DNA of 64,000 bases from NCBI RefSeq assembly GCF_902499135.1, contig NZ_CABVPR010000021.1:1-64000 (forward strand). The letters run 5' to 3'. The notes below the pieces were generated by a model. It had not been told where the DNA came from. It was given only the letters and a program-made list of their open reading frames with translations, and did not search any database. Made by a program: the position numbers and the translations under genes. The DNA is from Burkholderia dolosa. Lineage in GTDB: Bacteria; Pseudomonadota; Gammaproteobacteria; Burkholderiales; Burkholderiaceae. Numbering within the stretch: position 1 is the stretch's first letter; every line of letters begins with the position of its first letter. Positions 17,139 to 27,007 of this stretch are shown piece after piece.

Positions 17139-19724
17139 ATGCTTGAAAACTTTCGCGCTCACGTGGCCGCCCGCGCCGCGCTCGGTATTCCTCCCCTGCC
17201 GCTGACCGCCCAGCAGACCGCCGAACTGGTGGAACTGCTGACGAACCCGCCGGCCGGCGAAGAGCAGACGCTGCTCGACCTGATCACCCACCGCGTGCCC
17301 GCCGGCGTCGACGAAGCCGCCCGCGTGAAGGCCGGCTTCCTCGCCGCCGTCGCGAAGGGCGAGACCGCGTGCCCGCTGATCTCGCGCGCCCGCGCGACCG
17401 AGCTGCTCGGCACGATGCTCGGCGGCTACAACATCCAGCCGCTGATCGAGCTGCTGTCCGACGCGGAAGTCGGCGCCGTGGCCGCCGATGCGCTGAAGAA
17501 AACCCTGCTGATGTTCGACCAGTTCCACGACGTGAAGGAACTGGCCGAGAAAGGCAATGCGAACGCGAAGGCCGTGATGCAGAGCTGGGCCGATGCCGAA
17601 TGGTTCACCAGCCGTCCGGAAGTGCCGCAAAGCCTGACCGTCACCGTGTTCAAGGTGCCGGGCGAAACGAACACCGACGACCTGTCGCCGGCCCCGGACG
17701 CGACCACGCGCCCCGACATCCCGCTGCACGCGCTCGCGATGCTGAAGAACGCGCGTCCCGGCATCACGCCCGAAGAAGACGGCAAGCGCGGCCCGGTCAA
17801 GTTCATCGAATCGCTGAAGGAAAAGGGCCACCTCGTCGCGTACGTCGGCGACGTGGTCGGCACCGGCTCGTCGCGCAAGTCGGCCACCAACTCGGTGCTG
17901 TGGTTCACCGGCGAAGACATCCCGTACGTGCCGAACAAGCGCTTCGGCGGCGTGTGCCTCGGCGGCAAGATCGCGCCGATCTTCTACAACACGATGGAAG
18001 ACGCCGGCGCGCTGCCGATCGAGCTCGACGTGTCGAAGATGGAAATGGGCGACGTCGTCGAACTGCGTCCGTACGAAGGCAAGGCGCTGAAGAACGGCGA
18101 AGTGATCGCCGAGTTCCAGGTCAAGTCCGACGTGCTGTTCGACGAAGTGCGCGCCGGCGGCCGCATTCCGCTGATCATCGGCCGCGGGCTGACCGCGAAG
18201 GCGCGTGAAGCGCTGGGCCTGCCGCCGTCGACGCTGTTCCGCCTGCCGCACCAGCCGGCCGACAGCGGCAAGGGCTTCTCGCTCGCGCAGAAGATGGTCG
18301 GCCGCGCGTGCGGGCTGCCGGAAGGCCAGGGCGTTCGTCCGGGCACGTACTGCGAACCGAAGATGACGTCGGTCGGCTCGCAGGACACCACCGGCCCGAT
18401 GACGCGCGACGAACTGAAGGATCTCGCGTGCCTCGGCTTCTCGGCCGACCTCGTGATGCAGTCGTTCTGCCACACGGCCGCGTATCCGAAGCCGGTCGAC
18501 GTGAAGACGCACCAGACGCTGCCGAACTTCATCAGCACGCGCGGCGGCATCGCGCTGCGTCCGGGCGACGGCGTGATCCACTCGTGGCTGAACCGCATGC
18601 TGCTGCCCGACACGGTCGGCACCGGCGGCGACTCGCACACGCGCTTCCCGATCGGCATCAGCTTCCCGGCCGGTTCGGGCCTGGTCGCGTTCGCCGCCGC
18701 GACCGGCACGATGCCGCTCGACATGCCGGAATCGGTGCTGGTCCGCTTCAAGGGCAAGATGCAGCCGGGCGTCACGCTGCGCGACCTCGTCAACGCGATT
18801 CCGCTGTATGCGATCAAGCAGGGTCTGCTGACCGTCGCGAAGCAAGGCAAGAAGAACGTGTTCTCGGGCCGCATTCTCGAAATCGAAGGGCTGCCCGACC
18901 TGAAGGTCGAGCAGGCGTTCGAGCTGTCGGATGCGTCCGCCGAGCGTTCGGCCGCCGGCTGCACGGTGCGCCTGAACAAGGAACCGATCATCGAGTATCT
19001 GAACAGCAACATCACGCTGCTCAAGTGGATGATCGCGCAGGGCTACCAGGACGCGCGCAGCCTGCAGCGCCGCATCGCGGCAATGGAACAGTGGCTCGCC
19101 GATCCGAAGCTGCTCGAGCCGGACGCGGACGCCGAATACGCGGCCGTCATCGAGATCGACCTCGCCGACATCCATGAGCCGATCGTCGCGTGCCCGAACG
19201 ATCCGGACGACGTGAAGACGCTGTCCGACGTCGCCGGCGCGAAGATCGACGAAGTGTTCATCGGCTCGTGCATGACGAACATCGGTCACTTCCGTGCCGC
19301 ATCGAAGCTGCTCGAAGGCAAGCGCGACATTCCGGTCAAGCTGTGGGTCGCGCCGCCGACCAAGATGGATCAGAAGCAGCTGACCGAGGAAGGCCACTAC
19401 GGCGTGTTCGGCACGGCCGGCGCGCGCACCGAGATGCCGGGCTGCTCGCTGTGCATGGGCAACCAGGCGCAGGTGCGCGAAGGCGCGACGGTGATGTCGA
19501 CGTCGACCCGCAACTTCCCGAACCGCCTCGGCAAGAACACGAACGTGTATCTCGGCTCGGCGGAGCTGGCGGCGATCTGCTCGCGACTCGGCCGGATCCC
19601 GACGAAGGACGAGTACATGGCCGACATCGGCGTGATCAACGCGAACGGCGACCAGATCTACAAGTACATGAACTTCGACCAGATCGAGGACTTCAAGGAA
19701 GTGGCCGACACCGTGCAGCTGTAA
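17139..19724 (+). CDS. acnB: Aconitate hydratase B
   Basis: Bifunctional aconitase B, 861 residues, the usual AcnB length. It catalyses citrate-isocitrate interconversion through cis-aconitate in the TCA cycle and can also hydrate 2-methyl-cis-aconitate in the methylcitrate cycle. The N-terminal HEAT-like domain (about 1-155) precedes the swivel domain, and the [4Fe-4S] ligands are visible in [13 protein letters not shown] and in [12 protein letters not shown] near the C-terminus. It stands alone: no prp or gltA genes adjoin. It has its own promoter at 17023-17051 and terminator at 19774-19810, so it is a single-gene unit. AcnB is known to sense iron and oxidative stress through its cluster. 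Confidence 0.98.
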   Translation: MLENFRAHVAARAALGIPPLPLTAQQTAELVELLTNPPAGEEQTLLDLITHRVPAGVDEAARVKAGFLAAVAKGETACPLISRARATELLGTMLGGYNIQPLIELLSDAEVGAVAADALKKTLLMFDQFHDVKELAEKGNANAKAVMQSWADAEWFTSRPEVPQSLTVTVFKVPGETNTDDLSPAPDATTRPDIPLHALAMLKNARPGITPEEDGKRGPVKFIESLKEKGHLVAYVGDVVGTGSSRKSATNSVLWFTGEDIPYVPNKRFGGVCLGGKIAPIFYNTMEDAGALPIELDVSKMEMGDVVELRPYEGKALKNGEVIAEFQVKSDVLFDEVRAGGRIPLIIGRGLTAKAREALGLPPSTLFRLPHQPADSGKGFSLAQKMVGRACGLPEGQGVRPGTYCEPKMTSVGSQDTTGPMTRDELKDLACLGFSADLVMQSFCHTAAYPKPVDVKTHQTLPNFISTRGGIALRPGDGVIHSWLNRMLLPDTVGTGGDSHTRFPIGISFPAGSGLVAFAAATGTMPLDMPESVLVRFKGKMQPGVTLRDLVNAIPLYAIKQGLLTVAKQGKKNVFSGRILEIEGLPDLKVEQAFELSDASAERSAAGCTVRLNKEPIIEYLNSNITLLKWMIAQGYQDARSLQRRIAAMEQWLADPKLLEPDADAEYAAVIEIDLADIHEPIVACPNDPDDVKTLSDVAGAKIDEVFIGSCMTNIGHFRAASKLLEGKRDIPVKLWVAPPTKMDQKQLTEEGHYGVFGTAGARTEMPGCSLCMGNQAQVREGATVMSTSTRNFPNRLGKNTNVYLGSAELAAICSRLGRIPTKDEYMADIGVINANGDQIYKYMNFDQIEDFKEVADTVQL

Positions 19725-19773
19725 GCACCCTGTCGGGCGGCGGCGGCTTGTGCGGCCGCCGCGTCTGCGCAAT

Positions 19774-19810
19774 GGCGCCGCAGGTGAAGGCCTGCGGCGC
19801 CGTTTTCGTT
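19774..19810 (+). terminator. Intrinsic terminator after acnB
   Basis: Perfect 11-bp stem, GGCGCCGCAGG at 19774-19784 with its complement at 19791-19801, a 6-nt loop and then a T-rich run (GTTTTCGTTT). A good rho-independent terminator 50 bp after acnB. Confidence 0.88.
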
Positions 19811-20029
19811 TACCGGCGCGGCGATCGATGCGAGCGGATGCGGCCCGTTCGCCAGCATCGCGCGTCGTGCGCGCGCTGCGCCGCCGCACGTCGAAGTCTC
19901 CGGGCTTCGGCCGCTTTCGCTAGAATCGATCTTCGTCTGCGCAGCCAGCGGACGGGCGTCGGTGCAGCGGCATCGGCCCGTCGCCGCGCTCGCTGCCCTC
20001 ACATGGTTCATCCTTTGCCGGAGGCGAAC

Positions 20030-21157
20030 GTGCCAGGACTCCTTCCCGACGTCGATCGCGACGGGCTGCTCGAGTATTCGGTGGTCTACACCGACCGCTC
20101 GATCAATCACATGTCGCAACGCTTTCAACACGTGATGCGCGACATTTCCGCCGCGCTGAAAAAAGTCTACAACGCGCAATCGGTCGTCATCGTGCCGGGC
20201 AGCGGCACGTTCGGCATGGAAGCCGTTGCCCGTCAGTTCGCGACGAACCGCAAATGCCTGGTGATCCGCAACGGCTGGTTCAGCTTCCGCTGGTCGCAGA
20301 TTTTCGACATGGGCGGTATTCCGTCCGAATCGATCGTGCTGAAGGCGCGGCCGGTCGAATCGGGAAGGCAGGCCGCATACGCACCGGCTCCGATCGACGA
20401 AGTCGTCGCCGCGATCCGCGAGCACAAGCCGGACCTCGTGTTCGCGCCGCATGTCGAAACGGCGTCCGGGATGATGCTGCCCGACGCGTATCTGCGCGCG
20501 GTGGCGGACGCCGTGCATGCGGTCGGCGGCATGTTCGTGCTCGACTGCATCGCGTCCGGCACGGTGTGGGTCGACATGGACGCGAGCGGCGTCGACGTGC
20601 TGATCAGTGCGCCGCAGAAAGGCTGGAGCGCGTCGCCCGGCTGCGCGCTCGTGATGCTCGGCGCGCGCGCACGCGAGCGCATCGACGCGACGACGAGCAC
20701 GAGCTTCGCGTGCGATCTGCGCAAATGGCTGCAGATCATGGAAGCGTACGAGAACGGCGGCTTCGCATATCACGCGACGATGCCGACGGACAGCCTCGCG
20801 ACGCTGCGCGACGTGATCAACGAAACCGAAGCGTACGGTTTCGACAAGGTGAAAGCCGAACAGCTCGAGCTCGGCACGCGCATTCGCGCGCTGCTCGAGG
20901 AAAAGGGCTTCAGGAGCGTGGCGGCCGCGGGCTTTCAGGCGCCGGGCGTCGTCGTCAGCTACACCGACGACGACGGGATCCGGTCCGGCCAGAAGTTCGC
21001 CGATGCGGGCGTGCAGATCGCCGCCGGCGTGCCGTTGCAATGCGACGAGCCGGCCGACTTCAAGACCTTCCGCATCGGCCTGTTCGGCCTCGACAAGCTG
21101 CACGATATCGAAGGCGCGGTCGCGCGGTTCGCGAGCGCGCTGGATCGCGTGCTGTAG
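20030..21157 (+). CDS. Class V aminotransferase
   Basis: PLP-dependent aminotransferase class V (serine-pyruvate/alanine-glyoxylate type), 375 residues. The start is the GTG at 20030 directly behind CCGGAGG; the in-frame ATG at 20003 lacks such a site. The Schiff-base Lys is K197 in SAPQKGWSASPG, preceded by the PLP-nitrogen Asp in LDCIASG (D172), and the phosphate-cup GSGTFGMEA is at 57-65. The protein most resembles bacterial enzymes annotated as alanine-glyoxylate or related transaminases; the amino donor cannot be told from the sequence. It follows acnB but is separated by a terminator, so it is its own unit. Confidence 0.9.
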   Translation: MPGLLPDVDRDGLLEYSVVYTDRSINHMSQRFQHVMRDISAALKKVYNAQSVVIVPGSGTFGMEAVARQFATNRKCLVIRNGWFSFRWSQIFDMGGIPSESIVLKARPVESGRQAAYAPAPIDEVVAAIREHKPDLVFAPHVETASGMMLPDAYLRAVADAVHAVGGMFVLDCIASGTVWVDMDASGVDVLISAPQKGWSASPGCALVMLGARARERIDATTSTSFACDLRKWLQIMEAYENGGFAYHATMPTDSLATLRDVINETEAYGFDKVKAEQLELGTRIRALLEEKGFRSVAAAGFQAPGVVVSYTDDDGIRSGQKFADAGVQIAAGVPLQCDEPADFKTFRIGLFGLDKLHDIEGAVARFASALDRVL

Positions 21158-21277
21158 ATCCGCTTCGTTCGGGGCGCGGCGGACGATCGCAGCGCTCATC
21201 GCGATCGCTGATCGACGGTGCGTGAGCACGCCGCACCATCGATTGCGGCCGCAACGGTTCGGCTGCTCACGCACTAG

Positions 21278-21570
21278 CGCGTTGCGATCAGGCTGCACGA
21301 CGCGCAGCGCGTGATCACCGACACGCGGAAAAAGCCCGCCGCACTCTTGCGCATCTTCGGCCCGCTGATACTCGAACAGGAACCGCTTTACGCGTTCATG
21401 GCGTCGTTTCCGAACGACTATCCGCAGGTTCAGGTCGCTCTTTACTTCACGAACGCGTTCCTCGATCCGATCGCGGAACACGTCGGCGTCGCGATCCGCT
21501 TCGGCGCGTTGCAGGATTCCAGTCTCGTCGCGCAGCGGATCGGGACGGGCCGCTGTGGAATCCGATGCGG
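21278..21570 (+). pseudogene. Remnant of a LysR-family regulator
   Basis: The frame from 21278 reads LHDAQRVITDTRKKPAALLR and continues to DPIAEHVGVAIRFGALQDSS, then SLVAQRIGTGR. This matches the hinge and first half of the LysR effector-binding domain (the TR..PxGxLR hinge and the D(V)A(I)RIG.LxDSSLVARR landmark). The DNA-binding domain before it and the C-terminal third after it are absent, a stop (TAG at 21275) lies just upstream, and the sequence decays after about 21560. It is therefore a gene fragment, not a small regulator. Confidence 0.75.
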
Positions 21571-21743
21571 CGACGTGCGCGCAGATCTTACGGCGTCGCA
21601 ATGCCCAGGTTCACGCCCGGACGATGAATATCGACCGAACAGCGCGTCGCGTCTTCTGCTGCAGGCATTGCAGCAGCCCGAACAAGAGCGTCGTCATTCG
21701 CCGCTCACTTTCGACGGATAGGCTGGTCTCTTTGGGGATTCAC

Positions 21744-22166
21744 ATGCCGAAAATCGCCGGAATCGACCACGTTGCAATTACCGTCACCGACCTTGCCGCA
21801 AGCTGCGCATTCTACGACGCGCTCTTCGGCACTGAAGTGGTCGCCGAGCATGTCGTGAACGGCCGCGTGCTCGTACGTCAGCTCGCCATCGGCGGCGCAG
21901 TCGTGAGCGTTCATCAAGCCGGCAACGGCGTCGATCTGGTCGCCGCCCGGCCGACGGTAGGCGCAGCCGACATATGCTTGCGCTGGACCGGTACGGTGTG
22001 CGACCTCGTCGGCCTGCTCGACGCAAAAAACGTCGACATTCTTGAAGGTCCGGTGCCGCGCATGACGGCGGACAGACGACCGGGCCAGTCCGTGTTCTTT
22101 CGCGATGTGGACGGCAATCTTCTGGAAGTCATGGCCGCCGATCAAGCCGCGTCCACGTGCGCGTAA
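21744..22166 (+). CDS. VOC family (glyoxalase-like) protein
   Basis: Vicinal oxygen chelate protein, 140 residues, starting at ATG 21744 behind GGGG. The N-terminal beta-alpha module opens with MPKIAGIDHVAITVTDLAAS, giving the first metal ligand His9, and the C-terminal module ends in VFFRDVDGNLLEVMA with the Glu ligand, as in glyoxalase/fosfomycin-resistance/dioxygenase relatives. The substrate is unknown. The last codons and the TAA stop lie within the SDR remnant that starts at about 22149, so the native C-terminus may have been altered by that rearrangement. It follows the LysR remnant. Confidence 0.85.
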   Translation: MPKIAGIDHVAITVTDLAASCAFYDALFGTEVVAEHVVNGRVLVRQLAIGGAVVSVHQAGNGVDLVAARPTVGAADICLRWTGTVCDLVGLLDAKNVDILEGPVPRMTADRRPGQSVFFRDVDGNLLEVMAADQAASTCA

Positions 22167-22370
22167 CGCTCGCCGTCGCCGCTTTCGCCGCCGCATAAGC
22201 GGTCCGGTTCGCGACGCCCAGCACGACGACGCTCGACAGATTCACGATGCGCGCCCAGCCGCGCGCCCGCATGCCCGGCAACAACCGCTGCACGGTCTGC
22301 ACCGCCGCGTGCAGGTCATAGCGAAGCGACGCGTCGAGATCGTCGAAATCGACGGCCTCGACGCCGATCG
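22149..22370 (-). pseudogene. Truncated duplicate of the adjacent SDR gene
   Basis: These 222 bp repeat 22684-22905, the middle of the intact SDR gene, in the same orientation 535 bp away; a hand alignment shows about 16 mismatches in 217 bp. The copy keeps an open frame (VEAVDFDDLDASLRYDLHAA to the active-site TAYAAAKAAT) but lacks the N-terminal Rossmann motif and the C-terminal half. Homology stops sharply at both ends. It is a leftover of a tandem duplication or of recombination between two close paralogues. Confidence 0.85.
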
Positions 22371-22426
22371 GAACATTCGCGCGTGCGCCGCTCTCGGCCG
22401 TTGCGGTGCCACCCATAGATGCACGG

Positions 22427-23149
22427 CTACAACGCCGCCCGGCCCACCGACGCGCCGCCGTCGACGAACAGCGTCTGCCCGGTGATGAATCCCGCATCGT
22501 CGGACAGCAGGAATGCGACGGCAGCAGCGAGTTCCGCCGGTTTGCCGAACCGCTTCATCGGAACCAGCGACAGAAAGCGCTGCTCGGCGTCGCTGCCGAC
22601 CGGCGTGTTCTGCCGAAAGAGCTCCGTCTCGGTCGGGCCCGGCGCGACGGCATTGACGGTGATGCCGGTCTCCGCGAGTTCGAGCGCCCACGTGCGCGTA
22701 AAGCTCACCATCGCCGCCTTCGCCGCCGCGTAAGCGGTCCGGTTCGCGACGCCGAGCACGACGAGGCTCGACAGATTCACGATGCGCCCCCAGCCGCGCG
22801 ACCGCATGCCCGGCAACAACGCCTGCACGGTCTGCACCGCCGCGTGCAGGTTATGGCGAAACGACGCGTCGAGATCGTCGAGATCGACGGCCTCGACGCC
22901 GGCCAGGCGAACGAATCCGGCGTTGTTGACGACGCCGTCGAACGCGTAACGCTCGGCCAGCGTCGCGAGCGTGCGCGCGGTCGCATCGCGATCGGTCAGA
23001 TCGACGGACACCAGCGTGCCCGGAAAGCTCGGATCGTCGGCACCGCGTGCGAGGCCGACGACGCGATGGCCGTCCGCGGCGAGCCGGTCCGACAGCGCGC
23101 GCCCGATGCCCTTGCTGGCACCCGTGATCAAAAAGGTCCGTTCAAGCAT
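22427..23149 (-). CDS. Short-chain dehydrogenase/reductase
   Basis: Classical SDR oxidoreductase, 240 residues. The cofactor motif TGASKGIG is at about 9-16, NNAG follows the fourth strand, the catalytic Ser is in IVNLSSLVVLG, and the YxxxK pair is in TAYAAAK. The C-terminus VDGGASVG is typical of FabG-like members. It uses NAD(P)H to reduce or oxidise a carbonyl/alcohol; the substrate is unknown. A truncated duplicate of its middle lies just downstream, and an HD-domain gene on the same strand lies 96 bp upstream. Confidence 0.9.
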   Translation of the reverse strand: MLERTFLITGASKGIGRALSDRLAADGHRVVGLARGADDPSFPGTLVSVDLTDRDATARTLATLAERYAFDGVVNNAGFVRLAGVEAVDLDDLDASFRHNLHAAVQTVQALLPGMRSRGWGRIVNLSSLVVLGVANRTAYAAAKAAMVSFTRTWALELAETGITVNAVAPGPTETELFRQNTPVGSDAEQRFLSLVPMKRFGKPAELAAAVAFLLSDDAGFITGQTLFVDGGASVGRAAL

Positions 23150-23245
23150 GACAAAGATTCCATGAGTATCGAAGCAGCGCCCGATGCCGAAGCGGCCGTC
23201 GAAGCGCCGGTATCGGCGGCCGCGAAAGCCGCCCGTCAGGTTGTG

Positions 23246-23962
23246 CTACGCGCAGGACGCGCCGCCGTGTCCCGCAGCCGAGTGTGTGCAGTGCGCAGAA
23301 TCCGGCTGCCAGTTCGAATTCAGCATGATGCTGCACAGGTCGACGCGGACGAAGCCGGGATCCTTGTACGCGAGGAAGTCGTCGTTGAAGGTGCCGAACG
23401 TCGTGCCGGGACGATGCTTGAGGCCTTCGTAGAACGCGTCGATCATCCTGCCGGCAAAATCGGCGCCGCGCGGATACGCATCGACGACGGCCGCGCGCTG
23501 CGCGTCCGTGAACTGTTCGAAGCCGCGTCCGGCGACGTCCATGCCCGCGCCTGCCTGCAGGAGCGCGATTTCGGCATGCATGTGCTCGGGAATGCCGGGC
23601 GTCGTGTGCAGCGCGACGGCGGTCCACACCTTCTCTATGTCCGCGTCGGCGATATGCCGGCTACGCAGAAAATCGCGCGCGGCATTTGCGCCGTCCACTT
23701 CGAAACGCAGCTGGCTGTCGCGATAGACGGGCGTCAGCCCGATATCGTGGAACATCGCCGCGACGTACAGCAGCTCGGGATCGAACGCGACGTTCCGTCG
23801 CTTCCCGAGCAAAGCGCCCCACAGGTACACGCGCGTCGAATGATTGAACAGCAGTTCGCCTTCGGTGTCGCGGATCAGCTGCGTCACGTCGCGCGCCAGC
23901 TGGCTGTCGGGGATCGCGATGCCGGACAGTGCGCTCGCCGGCGGAGTCTTATCGTGCGTCAT
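23246..23962 (-). CDS. HD domain protein, cyanamide hydratase-like
   Basis: HD-superfamily metalloprotein, 238 residues. Metal ligands are visible as His41 (LLFNHSTRVYLWG), His72-Asp73 (AAMFHDIGLTP) and His119 (TAVALHTTPG). The NHS(x)RVY...HDIGL pattern is that of the cyanamide hydratase/DDI2-like branch, though most members have no proven substrate, so nitrile hydration or phosphohydrolysis are both open. The C-terminal end contains several Cys and His (HCTHSAAGHGGASC). Divergent from the MocR-type regulator at 24157, which may control it. Confidence 0.85.
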   Translation of the reverse strand: MTHDKTPPASALSGIAIPDSQLARDVTQLIRDTEGELLFNHSTRVYLWGALLGKRRNVAFDPELLYVAAMFHDIGLTPVYRDSQLRFEVDGANAARDFLRSRHIADADIEKVWTAVALHTTPGIPEHMHAEIALLQAGAGMDVAGRGFEQFTDAQRAAVVDAYPRGADFAGRMIDAFYEGLKHRPGTTFGTFNDDFLAYKDPGFVRVDLCSIMLNSNWQPDSAHCTHSAAGHGGASCA

Positions 23963-24156
23963 CTGGTTACTCGATCTGTGAAGGCCGCTTCCGATGCGGC
24001 GCTCGTCGCGCTCGACGCGCTCGTCGCCCGCGCCGCTCGACGCGGGCGGCTGGATGCCAACCGGAACCGGCCGTCGCGTCGCATATGGAAAGCTACGCTT
24101 GTCATGGATCAGGAAACAGGACCAAGATCGGGAAATTCGAATGTACTATCGCGCGT

Positions 24157-25569
24157 ATGGCGACTTTCCCTATCGGCCTCGATCGCACCGGACGCACGTC
24201 GTTGTCCGTTCAGATTTATTCGTCGATCCGCGACGCGATCGAGTCGGGCCAGCTCGCGTCCGGCGCACGGCTGCCTTCCTGGTCGGATCTGGCCGCGCAG
24301 CTCGGCGTATCGCGAGGCACCGTCCGCGCCGCGTACGAGCGCCTGATCGACGAGCAGTTCGCGATCGGGCTCGGAGCGGCCGGCACGCGGGTGGCCGAGC
24401 GTCCCGCTCTGCCGGCGGCAGGCCGCTGGTCGCCGGAAGCGCCGCCGCTTCCGAACCTGTTCGACGCGTTCGGCACGGTGCCGCTGAAGTTTCAGATGGG
24501 CGTGCCGTCGCAGGACGCGTTTCCGTTCAAGCTATGGTCGCGCGTCCACGCGCGCGCGGCGCGTCGCGCGGCCGCGGCGCCGGTCGGCTACCCGGATCCG
24601 CGCGGAGAGCCGGATCTGCGCAGGGAGATTGCCGCCTATCTCGGCGTTGCGCGCGGCCTTCGATGCAGTCCGTCCCAGGTGTTCATCACGGCCGGCTTCT
24701 CCGGCGCGCTCGGCCTCGCGATACGCGGCCTTCAGCTGGAAGGCAAGCACGCATGGATGGAAGACCCGGGCTTCCCGCTCACACGCACGGCGCTGACGCT
24801 CGCGGGCATGACGGCGACCGCGGTGCCGGTGGACGCGGACGGGCTCGACGTCGATGCGGGGATCCGGCACGCGAACGGCGCCGCGCTCGCGGTGGTCACG
24901 CCGGGCCAGCAGGCGCCGCTCGGGATGACGATGTCGCTCGCGCGGCGTATTTCGCTGCTCGCGTGGGCCCGGCAGAACGACGCGTGGATCGTCGAGGACG
25001 ATTACCTGAGCGAACTCCAGCTGACCGGACGTGCGGCGCCCGCGCTCGCATCGGTCGATCAGGATGGGCGGGTCCTCCACATCGGCAGCTTCAGCAAGAC
25101 GATCAGTCCCGCGCTGCGTCTCGGCTTTCTCGTGGTGCCGCCGGACCTGGCAGGCCGCTTCGGCGACATCGCGGCCTGCCTCGCCCCCGCGCCCGCAGCA
25201 GGCGTGCAGCATGCCGTCACCGAGTTCATGCGCGACGGCCACTATCTTCGCCATCTGCGCCGGATGAAGCGGCTCTATGCCGCACGACGCGAAGCGCTGC
25301 TTCGCTGCCTGAACGCGCTGCCGCCCGGCTCGATCGGCGTGCGGACCACCGCAGGCATGGCGGTCATCGCTGCGCTGCCGGAATCCGCGTCCGACGTCGA
25401 TATCGCGTTGCGCGCGCGAGCTTACGGCCTCGCGCCGGTCGCGCTGTCGCCGTGGTATGCGAACGCCGCCGGACAACAAGGGCTGCTGCTCGGCGTGACC
25501 AACGTGGACGAACGCACGCTCGCGGCCGACTGCGGCCGGCTGCTGGCGCTGATGAACGCGCGCGACTGA
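24157..25569 (+). CDS. MocR-type PLP-dependent GntR regulator
   Basis: Fusion of an N-terminal GntR winged-helix domain (about residues 10-75, SWSDLAAQLGVSRGTVRAAY) to a fold-type I aminotransferase domain (about 110-465), 470 residues: a MocR-family regulator. The PLP Lys is K314 in GSFSKTISPALRLG and the acidic EDDYLSEL motif before it is intact. ATG 24157 was chosen because it gives the usual short N-terminus; the open frame extends upstream without coding character. MocR proteins sense amino compounds through PLP. It is divergent from the HD-domain gene and upstream of a cupin and an AhpD-like gene on its own strand, the probable targets. Confidence 0.9.
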   Translation: MATFPIGLDRTGRTSLSVQIYSSIRDAIESGQLASGARLPSWSDLAAQLGVSRGTVRAAYERLIDEQFAIGLGAAGTRVAERPALPAAGRWSPEAPPLPNLFDAFGTVPLKFQMGVPSQDAFPFKLWSRVHARAARRAAAAPVGYPDPRGEPDLRREIAAYLGVARGLRCSPSQVFITAGFSGALGLAIRGLQLEGKHAWMEDPGFPLTRTALTLAGMTATAVPVDADGLDVDAGIRHANGAALAVVTPGQQAPLGMTMSLARRISLLAWARQNDAWIVEDDYLSELQLTGRAAPALASVDQDGRVLHIGSFSKTISPALRLGFLVVPPDLAGRFGDIAACLAPAPAAGVQHAVTEFMRDGHYLRHLRRMKRLYAARREALLRCLNALPPGSIGVRTTAGMAVIAALPESASDVDIALRARAYGLAPVALSPWYANAAGQQGLLLGVTNVDERTLAADCGRLLALMNARD

Positions 25570-25687
25570 CGGTCGCGAAGACCGGTTGCACGACCGCGTC
25601 TTGGTACATCGCAAATGTTCGTTCCTGGTGCTTTCGCCTGTACCGGCTCGATACAACAATGCGGGTATCTCAACGAGCCAGACGTCC

Positions 25688-26104
25688 ATGAACATCCAGT
25701 CCATTGCAATTGCCGCCGGCGCAGCGATCGCGCTCGGCATCGCGGCACCGGCCGCCGCGCACGGTGCGGGTGAAACCGTCCCGCCGAATTTCCGGCACGC
25801 GATTCCGAATCTGCCCGGCAAGTCGCTGACCGCCGTGGTGGTCGACTACGCGCCCGGCGCGGCGTCGCCGGCCCATACGCACGCACGGTCCGCGTTCATC
25901 TATGCATACGTGCTGTCGGGCGACATCGAATCGCAGGTGAACGACGGCCCGAAGCGCGTGTATCACGCCGGCGAAAGCTTCTTCGAGGAGCCGGGCGCCG
26001 TGCATCGCGTGAGCCGCAATGCGAGCGATTCGCGACCTGCCAGGCTGCTCGCGGTGTTCGTCGCGGACAGCGACGACAAGGTTCTCACCACCCCGGTCAA
26101 GTAA
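25688..26104 (+). CDS. Secreted cupin-domain protein
   Basis: A 138-residue protein with an N-terminal signal peptide (SIAIAAGAAIALGIAAPAAAHG, cleavage probably after AAA at about residue 22) and a single cupin fold. The first cupin motif is seen in PAHTHARSAFIYAYVLSG and the second in EEPGAVHRVSRN, giving a possible three-His metal site. It is likely a periplasmic metal-binding cupin of unknown substrate. It is followed after 24 bp by the AhpD-like gene, so the two are probably co-transcribed, with the upstream MocR regulator as candidate controller. Confidence 0.87.
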   Translation: MNIQSIAIAAGAAIALGIAAPAAAHGAGETVPPNFRHAIPNLPGKSLTAVVVDYAPGAASPAHTHARSAFIYAYVLSGDIESQVNDGPKRVYHAGESFFEEPGAVHRVSRNASDSRPARLLAVFVADSDDKVLTTPVK

Positions 26105-26128
26105 ATCACTGCATCAAGGAGTCACGTC

Positions 26129-26584
26129 ATGAGCAAGCGTCTCGACTACAACCAGATCGCGCCCGCGGGCGTCAAAGCGCTCGGCGGCGTCTACGGCTAC
26201 GTCGCGCAGAGCGGCCTGTCGCCGGTTCTCGTCGATCTCGTCTACCTTCGCGTGTCGCAGATCAACAACTGCGCGTACTGCCTCGACATGCACACGCGCG
26301 ACCTGCTGAAAAAAGGCGTGAAGATCGACAAGCTCGCGCTCGTCCAGGTTTGGAAAGAGGCCGGCCCGCTGTTCGACGAGCGCGAGCGCGCCGCGCTCGC
26401 ATGGGCCGAATCGGTCACGCTGGTCGCCGCGACCGGCGTGCCGGACGACGCGTATGAAGCCGTCCGCGCGGTGTTCGACGAGCGCGAGATCGTCGACCTC
26501 ACGATTGCCATCGGTCTGATGAACACCTACAACCGGATGGCGATCAGCTTCCGCAACACGCCGCAGGCCGTGCTGGAGCAGTGA
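26129..26584 (+). CDS. AhpD/carboxymuconolactone decarboxylase family protein
   Basis: A 151-residue member of the CMD/AhpD-like family. The redox motif NNCAYCLDMHT gives Cys48, Cys51 and His55, the AhpD-type CxxCxxxH arrangement, so a thiol-dependent peroxidase or disulfide role is more likely than lactone decarboxylation. A good AAGGAG precedes the start. With the upstream periplasmic cupin it forms a pair found together in many proteobacteria. A terminator hairpin follows at 26623. Confidence 0.88.
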   Translation: MSKRLDYNQIAPAGVKALGGVYGYVAQSGLSPVLVDLVYLRVSQINNCAYCLDMHTRDLLKKGVKIDKLALVQVWKEAGPLFDERERAALAWAESVTLVAATGVPDDAYEAVRAVFDEREIVDLTIAIGLMNTYNRMAISFRNTPQAVLEQ

Positions 26585-26622
26585 AGCGGCTCGCGCGCTG
26601 CGCCGATGCGACAGGCCGCATG

Positions 26623-26650
26623 CCGGCCCGCGTGGAAGCGGGCCGGTTGT
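26623..26650 (+). terminator. Hairpin after the cupin-AhpD pair
   Basis: Perfect 9-bp stem CCGGCCCGC (26623-26631) with its complement at 26638-26646, a 6-nt loop and TTGT after it, 39 bp beyond the stop of the AhpD-like gene. Confidence 0.6.
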
Positions 26651-26867
26651 GCACTGTGCGGGTTCTGCCGCGATGCGACGTGCGCGCATGCGCGGCCTTC
26701 ACCGCTGCACGCACGTCGAATTACGCCGATTCGCACCACGATGCCTTCCGGCGTGAAGACGCGACCGCGCAATCGAGCGCGGCCGCTTTCCCGCATACGA
26801 TTACGCGACCGAAACGCAAGCGGTCGACTGCGCGCGCCCGACGCAATCGATCCGGCGCACTCCGCAA

Positions 26868-26884
26868 TGCACCGCATGCAGTTC
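26868..26884 (+). promoter_or_regulatory. LysR-type dyad upstream of pnbB
   Basis: TGCACCGCATGCAGTTC, a T-N11-A dyad 124 bp before pnbB. It agrees at 14 of 17 positions with the dyad upstream of pnbA at 28698-28714. It is a candidate PnbR binding site; the rest of the 423-bp gap before pnbB shows only the terminator of the preceding unit. Confidence 0.5.
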
Positions 26885-27007
26885 GCTGCTGCAATACATT
26901 CGCTTCATCGACCGGCGTCGATCTGGCATCGTGAACGCGATCGAACGCGCGGGCGCAAACCGCCCGCGACGGTCGAGCCCGAGACTGACGAATCAAGGAG
27001 AACGCGA

